From Aliigemmobacter aestuarii (GTDB lineage: Bacteria; Pseudomonadota; Alphaproteobacteria; Rhodobacterales; Rhodobacteraceae): a DNA stretch of 64,000 bases. The notes below the pieces were generated by a model. It was not told where the DNA came from, ran no database searches, and saw nothing but the letters and a program-made list of their open reading frames with translations. This document shows, one piece after another, positions 1 to 8,371 of the stretch (position 1 is the stretch's first letter; the number at the start of each line of letters is the position of its first letter). Position numbers and translations under genes: made by a program. The stretch is from the NCBI RefSeq assembly GCF_004799285.1, contig NZ_SSND01000001.1, positions 62,001 through 126,000 on the forward strand, given 5' to 3'.

Positions 1-282
1 CTGACGGCCCGGATGCTTGTCCTGCCGGTCGAGGATGACCGGGGCGGCGTCAGCCTTGCGTTGGGTGCCATCGGGCTGGCGGGGCAGATCGGGCGGTCGC
101 CGTTCCGCTTCACGATTGCCGCGCAGACGGTAGAGGCGATCGCGACCCCAGCCCCCGGATGGGCGCAACTGCCGGCGGCGCGGCAGGGCTTTGCCGAGGC
201 GCGCGCCGCGCTGTCGGGCGAACGCCCGCGCGCCAGCTTGCGGCTTGTGCATGACGCCAAAGGGTCTGCCCCCCTGCTGTGA
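1..282 (+). CDS. C-terminal part of a PAS-type (PAS_5-like) protein, 5' truncated
   Basis: The reading frame is open from base 1 and ends at TGA 280-282, so only about 93 C-terminal residues are present. The visible part contains a stretch reading LVLPVEDDRGGVSLALGAIG, which resembles the end of the PAS_5-type domain in small alphaproteobacterial PAS proteins, where a hydrophobic strand is followed by a polar loop and an ALG motif. No catalytic or DNA-binding motif is visible in this fragment. Function cannot be assigned beyond a possible sensory or regulatory role. Codon use matches the neighbours. The gene converges with the DAHP synthase gene on the other strand. Confidence 0.5.
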   Translation: MTARMLVLPVEDDRGGVSLALGAIGLAGQIGRSPFRFTIAAQTVEAIATPAPGWAQLPAARQGFAEARAALSGERPRASLRLVHDAKGSAPLL

Positions 283-313
283 TCGCCGGGGGCGGCGGGT
301 GATCCCGCGCCGT

Positions 314-353
314 TGTTCCTGCGCCGGTGTTCCTGCGCCGGTGTTCCTGCGCC
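314..353. repeat. Short tandem repeat, 14-bp unit, almost three copies
   Basis: The unit TGTTCCTGCGCCGG occurs at 314-327 and 328-341, and its first 12 bases recur at 342-353. It lies between two convergent genes and has no obvious function. Confidence 0.8.
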
Positions 354-380
354 CTGCCGGGCCCAAAGACGTCGCGCAAC

Positions 381-407
381 GAAAACGGGCGGCCCGAAAG
401 CCGCCCG
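381..407 (-). terminator. Rho-independent terminator of the DAHP synthase gene
   Basis: CGGGCGGC (386-393) and GCCGCCCG (400-407) form an 8-bp GC stem with a 6-nt loop. Read on the minus strand the stem is followed by TTTTC, 39 bp past the stop codon. Confidence 0.7.
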
Positions 408-445
408 CGTCCCTGCGAAATCCGCAACCCCGATTACAGGGCTTG

Positions 446-1816
446 TCAAAGGGCGATACGCCGCGCCCCGTCGCGCAACTGGGTCAGTTCCTCGGCCACC
501 AGGAATGCAAGTTCCAGCGACTGGCTGGCGTTCAGCCGCGGGTCGCAGGCGGTGTGATAGCGGTCGGACAGGTCCTCGTCCGTCACGGCACGCAGGCCGC
601 CGGTGCATTCGGTCACATCCTTGCCGGTCATCTCGAAATGCACGCCGCCGGGCACCGTGCCTTCGGCCTTGTGGATGGCGAAGAATTCGCGCACCTCGCG
701 CAGCACGCTGTCGAAGGGGCGCGTCTTGTAGCCCGAGGAAGACTTGATCGTGTTCCCATGCATCGGGTCGCAGGACCAGACGACATTGGCGCCTTCCTCG
801 CGCACCGCCTTCACCAGACGCGGCAGGTGTTCGCCCACCTTGCCCGCGCCGAACCGCGCAATCAGCGTCAGCCGCCCCGGTTCGTTTTCCGGGTTCAGCT
901 TGGCCATCAGCACCTTGAGGTCGTCCGCGGTGGTGGTCGGCCCGCATTTCAGCCCGATCGGGTTCAGGACGCCCCGGCAGAATTCCACATGCGCCCCGTC
1001 CGGCTGCCGCGTGCGGTCGCCGATCCAGATCATGTGGCCCGATCCCGCCACCGGCTGGCCCGAGATGGAGTCGACCCGGCACAGCGCCTCTTCGTATTCC
1101 AGCAAAAGCGCCTCGTGGCTGGTGTAGAAATCGACCCGGCTCAGTTCATTGGCCGTATCGGCGGTCACGCCCGCCGCCGCCATGAAATCGAGCGCATCCG
1201 AAATCCGGTTGGACAGTTCGCGATAGCGTTCGGCCTTGTCATGTTCGGCGAAACCCAGGGTCCAGGAATGAACACGGTTGATGTCAGCGAAACCACCTGT
1301 CGAAAAGGCGCGCAGCAGGTTCAGGCTTGCGGCGGCCTGGGTATAGGCCTGAAGCATGCGCTGCGGATCGGGGCGGCGCGCCTCGACCGTGGCATCGAAC
1401 CCGTTGATGATGTCGCCGCGATAGCTGGGATATTCCACGCCGCCGATCACCTCGGTGGGCGCCGAGCGCGGCTTGGCGAACTGCCCCGCCATGCGGCCCA
1501 CCTTGATCACCGGCACCTTGGCGCCATAGGTCAGCACCACAGCCATTTGCAGCAGCACGCGGAACGTGTCCCGGATGTTGTCGGCCGAGAATTCGGAAAA
1601 GCTTTCGGCGCAATCCCCGCCCTGCAGCAGGAAGGCGCGGCCCTCGGCGGCCGCGGCCAGCTGTTTCTTCAGGCGGCGGGCCTCGCCGGCAAAGACCAGC
1701 GGGGGATACTTGGCCAGCTGGGCCTCGACGGCCGTCAGGGCTTCGTGATCCGGATAATCGGGCATCTGGATGCGCGGTTTGGCGCGCCAGTCCGACTTCG
1801 TCCATCCCTTGGTCAT
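446..1816 (-). CDS. Class II 3-deoxy-7-phosphoheptulonate (DAHP) synthase
   Basis: This enzyme condenses phosphoenolpyruvate and erythrose 4-phosphate to DAHP, the first step of the shikimate pathway to aromatic amino acids. The protein of 456 residues has the usual length of the class II (plant/mycobacterial type) family. Family motifs visible include [34 protein letters not shown] and the late block [13 protein letters not shown]. The start at 1816 ([10 protein letters not shown]) is preferred over an upstream ATG at 1948 because AAGGAA precedes it by 7-8 bases and family members begin here. The gene is followed by a good terminator and runs divergently from the GlxA-type regulator. No attenuator or operator was identified. 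Assignment to the family is firm; whether it is feedback-regulated cannot be seen. Confidence 0.96.
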   Translation of the reverse strand: MTKGWTKSDWRAKPRIQMPDYPDHEALTAVEAQLAKYPPLVFAGEARRLKKQLAAAAEGRAFLLQGGDCAESFSEFSADNIRDTFRVLLQMAVVLTYGAKVPVIKVGRMAGQFAKPRSAPTEVIGGVEYPSYRGDIINGFDATVEARRPDPQRMLQAYTQAAASLNLLRAFSTGGFADINRVHSWTLGFAEHDKAERYRELSNRISDALDFMAAAGVTADTANELSRVDFYTSHEALLLEYEEALCRVDSISGQPVAGSGHMIWIGDRTRQPDGAHVEFCRGVLNPIGLKCGPTTTADDLKVLMAKLNPENEPGRLTLIARFGAGKVGEHLPRLVKAVREEGANVVWSCDPMHGNTIKSSSGYKTRPFDSVLREVREFFAIHKAEGTVPGGVHFEMTGKDVTECTGGLRAVTDEDLSDRYHTACDPRLNASQSLELAFLVAEELTQLRDGARRIAL

Positions 1817-1971
1817 GGGCAGTTTCCTTGCGTTAGCGATAGCGGTCGCGGTATAGGCGATGCGCCGGGAAAAGGCAAAGGGGCAAAGCACAGCGCCCCC
1901 CTTGTGGGTGCCATGAAAACCTGTATCGATGTGCAGTAAACGACGCAATCACGTCGCAGCCGGGTAGGGTC

Positions 1972-2991
1972 ATGTCCACAGCACCACGCAAAGCCACCAA
2001 CGCCCCTCGCCAAACGGCGCCGCGTCGGTTCGTGTTTCTGCTGCTGGACCGGTTCACCATGCTGTCCTTCGCGGGCGCCATCGAACCGCTGCGCATCGCC
2101 AACCGCATCTCGGGCCAGGAGCTGTACACCTGGTCGCTGGCCGGGGAAGGCGGCGAGGTTGCGGTCTGTTCGAACGGCGCGGCCTTCCGGCTGGACATGG
2201 GGCTTGAGGACATCGACCGCGAGGATACGGTGCTGGTCTGCGGCGGTATCGACGTGCAGCGTGCGACCACGAAGGCGATCCTGTCGTGGCTGCGGCGCGA
2301 GGCGCGGCGCGGCGTGGCCATCGGCGGGCTCTGCACCGGGGCCTATGCACTGGCCAAGGCGGGGCTGCTGGACGGCAAGCGGGCCACGATCCACTGGGAA
2401 AACCAGGACGGCTTCCTTGAGGAATTCGAGGATGTGAAACTGACGAAATCCGTCTTCGTGATCGACGGCAACCGGATGTCCACGGCGGGGGGCACGTCGT
2501 CGATCGACATGATGCTGAAGATCATCGCCCAGGACCACGGCGAGGACATCGCCAACACGGTGGCCGACCAGCTGATCTATTCGTCGATCCGCACCGACCA
2601 GGACACGCAGCGGCTGTCGATACCCACACGCATCGGTGTGCGTCACCCCAAGTTGAGCCAGGTCATCCAGATGATGGAGGCCAATATCGAGGATCCACTT
2701 TCCCCGGCCGATCTGGCCGAGGAGGTGGGCATGTCCACCCGACAGCTGGAACGCCTGTTCCGCCGCTATCTCAACCGCAGCCCCAAGCGGTACTACATGG
2801 AACTGCGGCTGCAGAAGGCGCGCAACCTGCTGATGCAGACCGACATGAGCGTGATCAACGTGGCCCTGGCCTGCGGCTTTGCCAGCCCGTCGCATTTTTC
2901 GAAATGCTACCGCAGCCATTACAACACCACGCCCTACCGCGAACGCGGCACGCAGGGCGCGAACGTGCCGAACCTGCGCCTGTCGATCTGA
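1972..2991 (+). CDS. GlxA/GbdR-type AraC-family transcriptional regulator
   Basis: The 339-residue protein has two parts: a DJ-1/PfpI-like (class I glutamine amidotransferase fold) sensor domain at about residues 20-190 and a C-terminal AraC-type double helix-turn-helix at about 225-330 (MSTRQLERLFRRYLN, then VALACGFASPSHFSKCYR). The sensor contains the elbow-like block GLCTGAYALAKAGLLDG. The opening FLLLDRFTMLSFAGAIEPLR closely resembles regulators of glycine betaine, dimethylglycine and carnitine catabolism such as GbdR and CdhR. A dimethylglycine dehydrogenase-like gene and an amino-acid-type ABC importer follow within 10 kb on the same strand, so they are candidate targets; this is inference. 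A 12-bp palindrome GGTCGCGCGACC (2993-3004) follows the stop codon. Confidence 0.9.
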   Translation: MSTAPRKATNAPRQTAPRRFVFLLLDRFTMLSFAGAIEPLRIANRISGQELYTWSLAGEGGEVAVCSNGAAFRLDMGLEDIDREDTVLVCGGIDVQRATTKAILSWLRREARRGVAIGGLCTGAYALAKAGLLDGKRATIHWENQDGFLEEFEDVKLTKSVFVIDGNRMSTAGGTSSIDMMLKIIAQDHGEDIANTVADQLIYSSIRTDQDTQRLSIPTRIGVRHPKLSQVIQMMEANIEDPLSPADLAEEVGMSTRQLERLFRRYLNRSPKRYYMELRLQKARNLLMQTDMSVINVALACGFASPSHFSKCYRSHYNTTPYRERGTQGANVPNLRLSI

Positions 2992-3071
2992 AGGTCGCGC
3001 GACCTGCGGGCCAGGCTCTGCAACGGGGCTCGGCGACGGGGCGCTGCTGCGGGGCCCCTGCTGCGGGGCCG

Positions 3072-4160
3072 CTACCGCGACAGCCGGAACACCGCGCCCT
3101 CGATCACCGAAAGAAACCAGATTGCCCCGTCAGGGCCTTCGCGAACGTCGCGCACCCGGCCGGTCTCGGGACCTTCGATGCGTTCCTCGGCATGGCCCCG
3201 GTCGGGGTCGAGCCGGGACAGGAAGCTGGTGTTCAGGCTGCCGGTGAAGACGTCACCCTGCCATTCGGGAAACATCCGGCCGGAATGGATCATCAGACCC
3301 GAAGGCGCGATGGAAGGGTCCCAGTAATGCGCGGGCTGTTCCATCCCCGGCTTTTCGCTGCCCTCTCCGATCCGGCCGCCACCGTAGTCCTGGCCGTATG
3401 AGATCACCGGCCAGCCATAGTTCGCGCCGTCCCGGATCAGGTTCAGTTCGTCGCCGCCCTGCGCGCCATGTTCGACGACCCAGAGCCGCCCCTGCCCGTC
3501 CAGCGCCGCGCCCTGCGGGTTACGGTGGCCAAGGCTGACCACGCCGGGCAACCAGCCCTCGCGCGCCACGGCAGGGCTGCCATCGCGGCGAAAGGCCATG
3601 ACCTTGCCTTCGGGCACCGTCGGGTCCTGCGCCTCAAGCCCTTCGTGCCCGGTTCCGCGGTCGCCGATCGTCAGATAGATCAGCCCGTCCGCGCCCTCGA
3701 CGATGCGCGATCCGAAATGCCGCCCGCCGGGCGTGGGGCGTGCGGCAAAGACCGTGCGGAAACCTTCCAGCCGCGTGCCGCCTTCGGCAAGCCGGCCCAT
3801 GCCAAGTGCTGTGCCCGCGCCCCCGGCACCCGCCTGCGAAAAGGACAACCAGACCTCGCGGCTGGTCTGGAAATCGCGCGGCACCATCACATCCAGAAGG
3901 CCACCCTGCCCCCGCGCGACGACCTCGGGCAAGCCCTGCACCGGGCTGCCCTGCCCGCCATCGGCGCCAAACCGCAGAAGCCGCCCGTCGCGTTCGGTGA
4001 CAAGAAAGCCCCCGTCGGGCAGAAAGGCCAGCCCCCAGGGTTCGTCCAGCCCGTCGGCGATACGGTCGATGCCAAGCGGGCCAAGCGATGTCTCCAGCGT
4101 CCGGGCCTGCGCCGCCGCGCCGGCACATAGACCGAGCGCGAGAATCAGCAGCCATCTCAT
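3072..4160 (-). CDS. Secreted PQQ-dependent aldose (sugar) dehydrogenase, YliI-like
   Basis: This 362-residue protein belongs to the soluble glucose/sorbosone dehydrogenase family, whose members oxidise aldoses in the periplasm with PQQ as cofactor. The N terminus MRWLLILALGLCAGAAAQA is a signal peptide. Diagnostic blocks follow: DEPWGLAFLPDGGFLVTERDG, GHRNPQGAALDGQGRLWVVE, HGAQGGDELNLIRDGANYGW, and a late IHSGRMFPEWQGDVFTGSL. The start at 4160 is preferred over far upstream ATGs because it opens the signal peptide and is preceded by AGGAGA. The gene diverges from the ABC importer operon. The real substrate is unknown. Genes for PQQ synthesis are not in the window, so the cofactor would be made elsewhere or taken up. 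Confidence 0.9.
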   Translation of the reverse strand: MRWLLILALGLCAGAAAQARTLETSLGPLGIDRIADGLDEPWGLAFLPDGGFLVTERDGRLLRFGADGGQGSPVQGLPEVVARGQGGLLDVMVPRDFQTSREVWLSFSQAGAGGAGTALGMGRLAEGGTRLEGFRTVFAARPTPGGRHFGSRIVEGADGLIYLTIGDRGTGHEGLEAQDPTVPEGKVMAFRRDGSPAVAREGWLPGVVSLGHRNPQGAALDGQGRLWVVEHGAQGGDELNLIRDGANYGWPVISYGQDYGGGRIGEGSEKPGMEQPAHYWDPSIAPSGLMIHSGRMFPEWQGDVFTGSLNTSFLSRLDPDRGHAEERIEGPETGRVRDVREGPDGAIWFLSVIEGAVFRLSR

Positions 4161-4464
4161 CTGCGGGATCTCCTCTGTCGATGCGGTTCCTCGAGGATGT
4201 AGGGCACGGCGCGCGCCGCTCCACCCGCCCGGCAAACCGCCGCCGATCCGCAGGCCGTTCCGCCCCGAAACACCGAGGCCGCAGGACATTTTCCGGGAAA
4301 CCGCACAGACGATTGCCGTTTTTCCCGCCTTCCCTTGCGGCACCTTCAAGGGCTTGCCCCCGCCCCCCAGACCACGCCGCAAAACGCTGCAAATGGCTTT
4401 TCTTTTGGATTTCGGCACTCTAGTTTGCCTGTCAGGATTTTTTCCGACATGGGAGTTCAACAAG
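4161..4464. other. Divergent intergenic region before the ABC importer
   Basis: These 304 bases separate the sugar dehydrogenase (-) and the binding-protein gene (+) and must hold both promoters. The last 90 bases are AT-richer with short T tracts. No clear operator palindrome or convincing -35/-10 pair was found. GGGAG at 4451-4455 is the ribosome binding site of the binding-protein gene. Confidence 0.6.
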
Positions 4465-5649
4465 ATGAAAAAACTGCTGCTGGCCACCGCCGCAACCGCA
4501 CTTGTCGCCGGTGCCGCCTCGGCCGAAGACGTGAAGATCGGGATCCTTCTGGGCTTCACCGGCCCGCTGGAATCGATCACCCCCGCGATGGGTACGGCCG
4601 GCGAACTGGCGATCAAGGAAGTGAACGATTCGGGCAAGTTCATGGGCGGTTCGACCGTGACCGCTGTCCGCGGTGACTCCACCTGCGTCGACGCTGCTGC
4701 CGCTCAGGCCGCCGCCGAACGCCTTGTCACCGCCGACGGCGTGAAGGCGATCATGGGCGCGGACTGCTCGGGCGTGACTGGTGCCGTGCTTCAGAACGTG
4801 GCGCGTCCGAACGGGATCGGCATGATCTCGCCCTCGGCCACCTCGCCCGCGCTGTCGACCGCCGAGGATGACGGCCTGTTCTTCCGCACCGCCCCGTCGG
4901 ACGCCCGTCAGGGCGAGATCATGGCCGACATCCTGAGCGAGAAGGGCATCAAGTCGGTCGCCGTGACCTACACCAACAACGACTACGGCAAGGGCCTGGC
5001 CGACAGCTTCGGCGCGGCCTTCGCGGCCAAGGGCGGCTCGGTGACGATCTCGGCACCGCATGAAGACGGCAAGGCCGACTATTCGGCCGAAGTCGCCTCG
5101 CTGGCCTCGGCCGGCGGCGAGATGCTGGTTGTCGCGGGCTATGTGGACCAGGGCGGCAAGGGCGTGATCCAGGGGGCTCTCGACACTGGCGCGTTCTCGA
5201 CCTTCTACCTCGTGGACGGCATGTACGGCGAAAGCCTGATCGAAGCGATCGGCGCCGACCTGAACGGGTCGTTCGGCGCGGTTCCGGGCACGGATTCGGA
5301 TGGCGCGGCCAAGTTCCAGGAAATGGCCACCGCCGCCGGCTTCGACGGCACCTCGGCCTTTGCTCCGGAATCCTATGACGCGGCGGCGCTGATCATGCTG
5401 GCGATGGCGGCGGCGAATTCGACCAACTCGAAGGACTGGGCCGGCAAGGTTCTGGATCTGGCCAACGGTCCGGGCGAAGTCATCATGCCGGGCGAACTGG
5501 GCAAGGCGCTTGACCTGATCGCGGCAGGCCAGGACATCGACTATGAAGGCGCCACCGCGGTGGAACTCGTCGGTCCGGGCGAAAGCGCCGGCAACTACCG
5601 CGAGTACGAGATCAAGGACGGCACCATCAGCACGGTCAAGTTCCGTTGA
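4465..5649 (+). CDS. ABC transporter periplasmic substrate-binding protein, branched-chain amino acid type
   Basis: The protein captures a ligand in the periplasm and delivers it to the permease encoded just downstream. It has 394 residues. Residues 1-20 (MKKLLLATAATALVAGAASA) form a signal peptide with an ASA cleavage site. The mature part opens with EDVKIGILLGFTGPLESITP, typical of the Leu/Ile/Val-binding (periplasmic binding protein type I) family, and contains the usual VKAIMGADCSG and VTYTNNDYGKGLADSF blocks. The start at 4465 is the only ATG that opens the signal sequence. A 9-bp GC hairpin follows the stop and probably lowers expression of the distal genes relative to this one, as is common for binding proteins. 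The ligand is unknown; the downstream flavoenzyme suggests a methylated amino acid or related compound. Confidence 0.93.
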   Translation: MKKLLLATAATALVAGAASAEDVKIGILLGFTGPLESITPAMGTAGELAIKEVNDSGKFMGGSTVTAVRGDSTCVDAAAAQAAAERLVTADGVKAIMGADCSGVTGAVLQNVARPNGIGMISPSATSPALSTAEDDGLFFRTAPSDARQGEIMADILSEKGIKSVAVTYTNNDYGKGLADSFGAAFAAKGGSVTISAPHEDGKADYSAEVASLASAGGEMLVVAGYVDQGGKGVIQGALDTGAFSTFYLVDGMYGESLIEAIGADLNGSFGAVPGTDSDGAAKFQEMATAAGFDGTSAFAPESYDAAALIMLAMAAANSTNSKDWAGKVLDLANGPGEVIMPGELGKALDLIAAGQDIDYEGATAVELVGPGESAGNYREYEIKDGTISTVKFR

Positions 5650-5673
5650 TCGGCTGACGGCGTGACGAAGGCG

Positions 5674-5696
5674 CGGCCCGGGCAAACCCCGGGCCG
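5674..5696 (+). terminator. GC hairpin after the binding-protein gene, attenuator or mRNA stabiliser
   Basis: CGGCCCGGG (5674-5682) and CCCGGGCCG (5688-5696) form a perfect 9-bp stem with a 5-nt loop. Only two T's follow, so it is more likely a partial terminator or 3' stabiliser than a full stop. Confidence 0.6.
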
Positions 5697-5759
5697 TTGC
5701 CTTAAAAGAACAGCCCTGCACCGCACGGCGGGCAACAGACGGGGCCACGGGGAAACACA

Positions 5760-6551
5760 ATGATTGTCGTCGAAAACCTCCACAAGCACTTCGGGGGCTT
5801 CCACGCTGTCGACGGGGCATCGCTCGAGATCAGGACGGGCTCCATCACCGGGCTGATCGGCCCGAACGGCGCAGGAAAGACCACGCTTTTCAATGTCATC
5901 GCAGGCCGCCTGCCGCCCACCTCGGGCCGTGTGCTGATGGATGGCGAGGACATCACCGGCCTGCCCCCGCACGAGCTGTTTCACAAGGGGCTGTTGCGCA
6001 CCTTCCAGATTGCGCATGAGTTCGGGTCGATGACCTGCCTGGAAAACCTGATGATGGTGCCCTCGGGCCAGTTGGGCGAAACGCTGTGGAACACCTGGTT
6101 CCGGCGCGGCGCCATCGCCCGGCAGGAGGCCGCGCTGCGCAAGAAGGCGCATGACGTGCTGGAATTCCTGACCATCGCCCATCTTGCCGACCAGAAGGCC
6201 AGCCAGATTTCCGGGGGCCAGAAGAAGCTTCTGGAACTGGGGCGGACGATGATGGTCGACGCCAAGATCGTCTTTCTGGACGAGGTGGGCGCCGGCGTGA
6301 ACCGCACGCTTCTGAACACGATCGGCGATGCCATCGTCCGGCTGAACAAGGAACGCGGCTACACCTTCTGCGTGATCGAACATGACATGGATTTCATCGG
6401 TCGCCTTTGCGACCCGGTGATCTGCATGGCCGAGGGCAAGGTGCTGGCACAGGGGACGGTGGACGAGGTGAAGAACGACGAACGCGTGATCGAGGCCTAT
6501 CTGGGCACCGGCCTGAAGAACAAGGTAAAAGAGGAGGCCGCCCATGGCTGA
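5760..6551 (+). CDS. ABC transporter ATP-binding protein, LivG-like
   Basis: One of the two ATPases that power the importer. The protein has 263 residues with Walker A GPNGAGKTT (about residue 35), a Q-loop in TFQIAHEF, signature ISGGQKKLLELGR, Walker B IVFLDEVGAG and a switch histidine in CVIEHDMDFI. Walker B reads LDEV where many Liv ATPases have LDEP; the catalytic Glu is present. The insert between Q-loop and signature is typical of LivG rather than LivF. It starts 110 bp after the binding-protein gene, past the hairpin, and is followed by two further hairpins before the next gene. Confidence 0.92.
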   Translation: MIVVENLHKHFGGFHAVDGASLEIRTGSITGLIGPNGAGKTTLFNVIAGRLPPTSGRVLMDGEDITGLPPHELFHKGLLRTFQIAHEFGSMTCLENLMMVPSGQLGETLWNTWFRRGAIARQEAALRKKAHDVLEFLTIAHLADQKASQISGGQKKLLELGRTMMVDAKIVFLDEVGAGVNRTLLNTIGDAIVRLNKERGYTFCVIEHDMDFIGRLCDPVICMAEGKVLAQGTVDEVKNDERVIEAYLGTGLKNKVKEEAAHG

Positions 6552-6565
6552 TCCGTGGCCCCTTG

Positions 6566-6615
6566 CCGAATTTTCTGCGAAAATTCGGATCCTGCGGTTC
6601 TTCGCAGAAGAACCG
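6566..6615 (+). promoter_or_regulatory. Tandem hairpins with complementary loops between the two ATPase genes
   Basis: Hairpin 1 has arms CCGAATTTTC (6566-6575) and GAAAATTCGG (6579-6588) with loop TGC. Hairpin 2 has arms CGGTTCTTC (6595-6603) and GAAGAACCG (6607-6615) with loop GCA. The loops are complementary. TTCTGCGAA (6573-6581) can also pair over 9 bp with TTCGCAGAA (6601-6609), an alternative exclusive of both hairpins. There is no T-run, so it is not a standard terminator. It could set relative expression or mRNA stability within the operon, or be a mobile palindromic repeat. Confidence 0.75.
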
Positions 6616-6646
6616 GCCATCGCGCGCGCCGACGGTGAGGTGACAT

Positions 6647-7357
6647 ATGGCTGAACCTTTCCTGATCGGTCAGGACATGACCGGCGGCTATGGCGGCGCC
6701 GACATCCTGCACAGCTGCACCATCGCCGTCGAAAAGGGCGAGATCGCGGTGATCGTGGGCCCCAACGGCGCGGGCAAATCGACCGCGATGAAGGCCGTCT
6801 TCGGCATGCTGAACCTGCGCGGCGGGCATGTGAAGCTGGACGGCGAGGACATCACCCGCCTGTCCCCGCAGGCACGGGTGCGCAAGGGCATGGGGTTCGT
6901 GCCGCAGACGCACAACATCTTCACCTCGATGACCGTCGAGGAGAACCTTGAAATGGGCGCCTTCATCCGGACCGACGATTGCGCCGACACGCTGGCGCAG
7001 GTCTATGACCTGTTCCCGATCCTCAAGCAGAAGCGCCTTCAGGCGGCGGGCGAGCTTTCGGGCGGCCAGCGCCAGCAGGTCGCCGTGGGGCGCGCGCTGA
7101 TGACGCAGCCGAAGGTCCTGATGCTGGACGAACCGACCGCGGGCGTCAGCCCCATCGTGATGGACGAACTGTTCGACCGGATCATCGAGGTGGCGCGCAC
7201 CGGCATCTCGATCCTGATGGTGGAACAGAACGCCCGCCAGGCGCTGGAGATCGCCGACAAGGGCTATGTGCTTGTGCAGGGCGCGAACCGTTTCACCGAC
7301 ACCGGCAAGGCCCTGATGGCCGACCCGGAGGTCCGCCGTTCCTTCCTGGGGGGCTGA
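6647..7357 (+). CDS. ABC transporter ATP-binding protein, LivF-like
   Basis: The second ATPase of the importer, 236 residues. It shows Walker A GPNGAGKST, the Q-loop in VPQTHNIFTSMTVEENLEMG, signature LSGGQRQQVAVGRAL, Walker B VLMLDEPTAGVSP and switch histidine region ILMVEQNARQAL, where Gln replaces His as usual in LivF. GTGAGGTGAC upstream supplies the ribosome binding site. It lies 95 bp after the LivG-like gene, with the two hairpins in that gap, and only 3 bp before the permease gene, so translation with the permease is probably coupled. Confidence 0.93.
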   Translation: MAEPFLIGQDMTGGYGGADILHSCTIAVEKGEIAVIVGPNGAGKSTAMKAVFGMLNLRGGHVKLDGEDITRLSPQARVRKGMGFVPQTHNIFTSMTVEENLEMGAFIRTDDCADTLAQVYDLFPILKQKRLQAAGELSGGQRQQVAVGRALMTQPKVLMLDEPTAGVSPIVMDELFDRIIEVARTGISILMVEQNARQALEIADKGYVLVQGANRFTDTGKALMADPEVRRSFLGG

Positions 7358-7360
7358 GGC

Positions 7361-8371
7361 ATGGATTTCTTGAACGCCCTCGTGGCATTTCTCAACTTCG
7401 TGTTCATTCCGGGCCTGGCCTATGGCAGTCAGCTTGCGCTTGGCGCGCTCGGGGTGACGCTGATCTATGGCATCCTGCGGTTTTCCAACTTCGCCCATGG
7501 CGACACGATGGCCTTCGGTACCATGGTCACGATCCTCGTGACCTGGGCGATGCAATCGGTCGGCATCGGCTTTGGCCCCTTGCCTACGGCGCTGCTGGCC
7601 CTGCCCTTCGGCATCGCCGCGACCGCCGTCTTCCTTCTGCTGACAGACCGGGTGGTCTATCGCTTCTACCGCCAGAAGAAGGCCGCGCCGACGATCCTCG
7701 TGATCGTGTCCCTGGGCGTGATGTTCGTGATGAACGGGGTCGTGCGCCTGATCATCGGCGTGGATGACCAGGATTTCGCCGATGGCGAACGCTTCATCAT
7801 CACTGCGGGCGAGTTCAAGACGGCGACTGGCCTGGCCGAGGGCCTGGCGCTGAAGACGACGCAGGGCGTGACGGTCATCACCGCCGTGATCACGGTGGCG
7901 GCGCTGTTCTGGTTCCTGCAAAAGACCCGCACCGGCAAATCCATGCGCGCCTATTCCGACAACGAGGATCTGGCGCTTTTGTCCGGGATCAACCCCGACC
8001 GCGTGGTTCAGGTCACCTGGATCCTTGCGGCCGCGCTGGCCACCATCGCGGGTGTGCTTTACGGGCTCGACAAGTCGTTCAAGCCCTTCGTCTACTTCCA
8101 GCTTCTGCTGCCCATCTTTGCCGCCGCCATCGTCGGCGGTCTGGGCAGCCCGCTGGGGGCGATCGCGGGTGGTTTCGTCATCGCCTTTTCCGAGGTGATG
8201 GTGACCTATGCCTGGAAGAAGGTGGCCACCTATCTGCTGCCCGAAAGCATGGCGCCCGAGGGGCTCGTGCAGCTGATGTCGACCGACTACAAGTTCGCCG
8301 TCAGCTTCGCGATCCTGATCATCGTCCTGCTCTTCATGCCCACCGGCCTGTTCAAGGGGAAATCGGTATGA
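7361..8371 (+). CDS. ABC transporter permease, LivH-like
   Basis: Membrane subunit of the importer, 336 residues, predominantly hydrophobic with about eight membrane spans. The N-terminal block YGSQLALGALGVTLIYGILRFSNFAHG is diagnostic for the LivH family, as are the coupling region near ALLSGINPDRVVQVTWILAA and the late FAAAIVGGLGSPLGAIAGG. A long polar stretch at about residues 130-175 (containing VDDQDFADGERFIITAGEF) is periplasmic. Its stop codon overlaps the start of the LivM-like gene by 4 bp (ATGA), indicating translational coupling. Confidence 0.92.
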   Translation: MDFLNALVAFLNFVFIPGLAYGSQLALGALGVTLIYGILRFSNFAHGDTMAFGTMVTILVTWAMQSVGIGFGPLPTALLALPFGIAATAVFLLLTDRVVYRFYRQKKAAPTILVIVSLGVMFVMNGVVRLIIGVDDQDFADGERFIITAGEFKTATGLAEGLALKTTQGVTVITAVITVAALFWFLQKTRTGKSMRAYSDNEDLALLSGINPDRVVQVTWILAAALATIAGVLYGLDKSFKPFVYFQLLLPIFAAAIVGGLGSPLGAIAGGFVIAFSEVMVTYAWKKVATYLLPESMAPEGLVQLMSTDYKFAVSFAILIIVLLFMPTGLFKGKSV

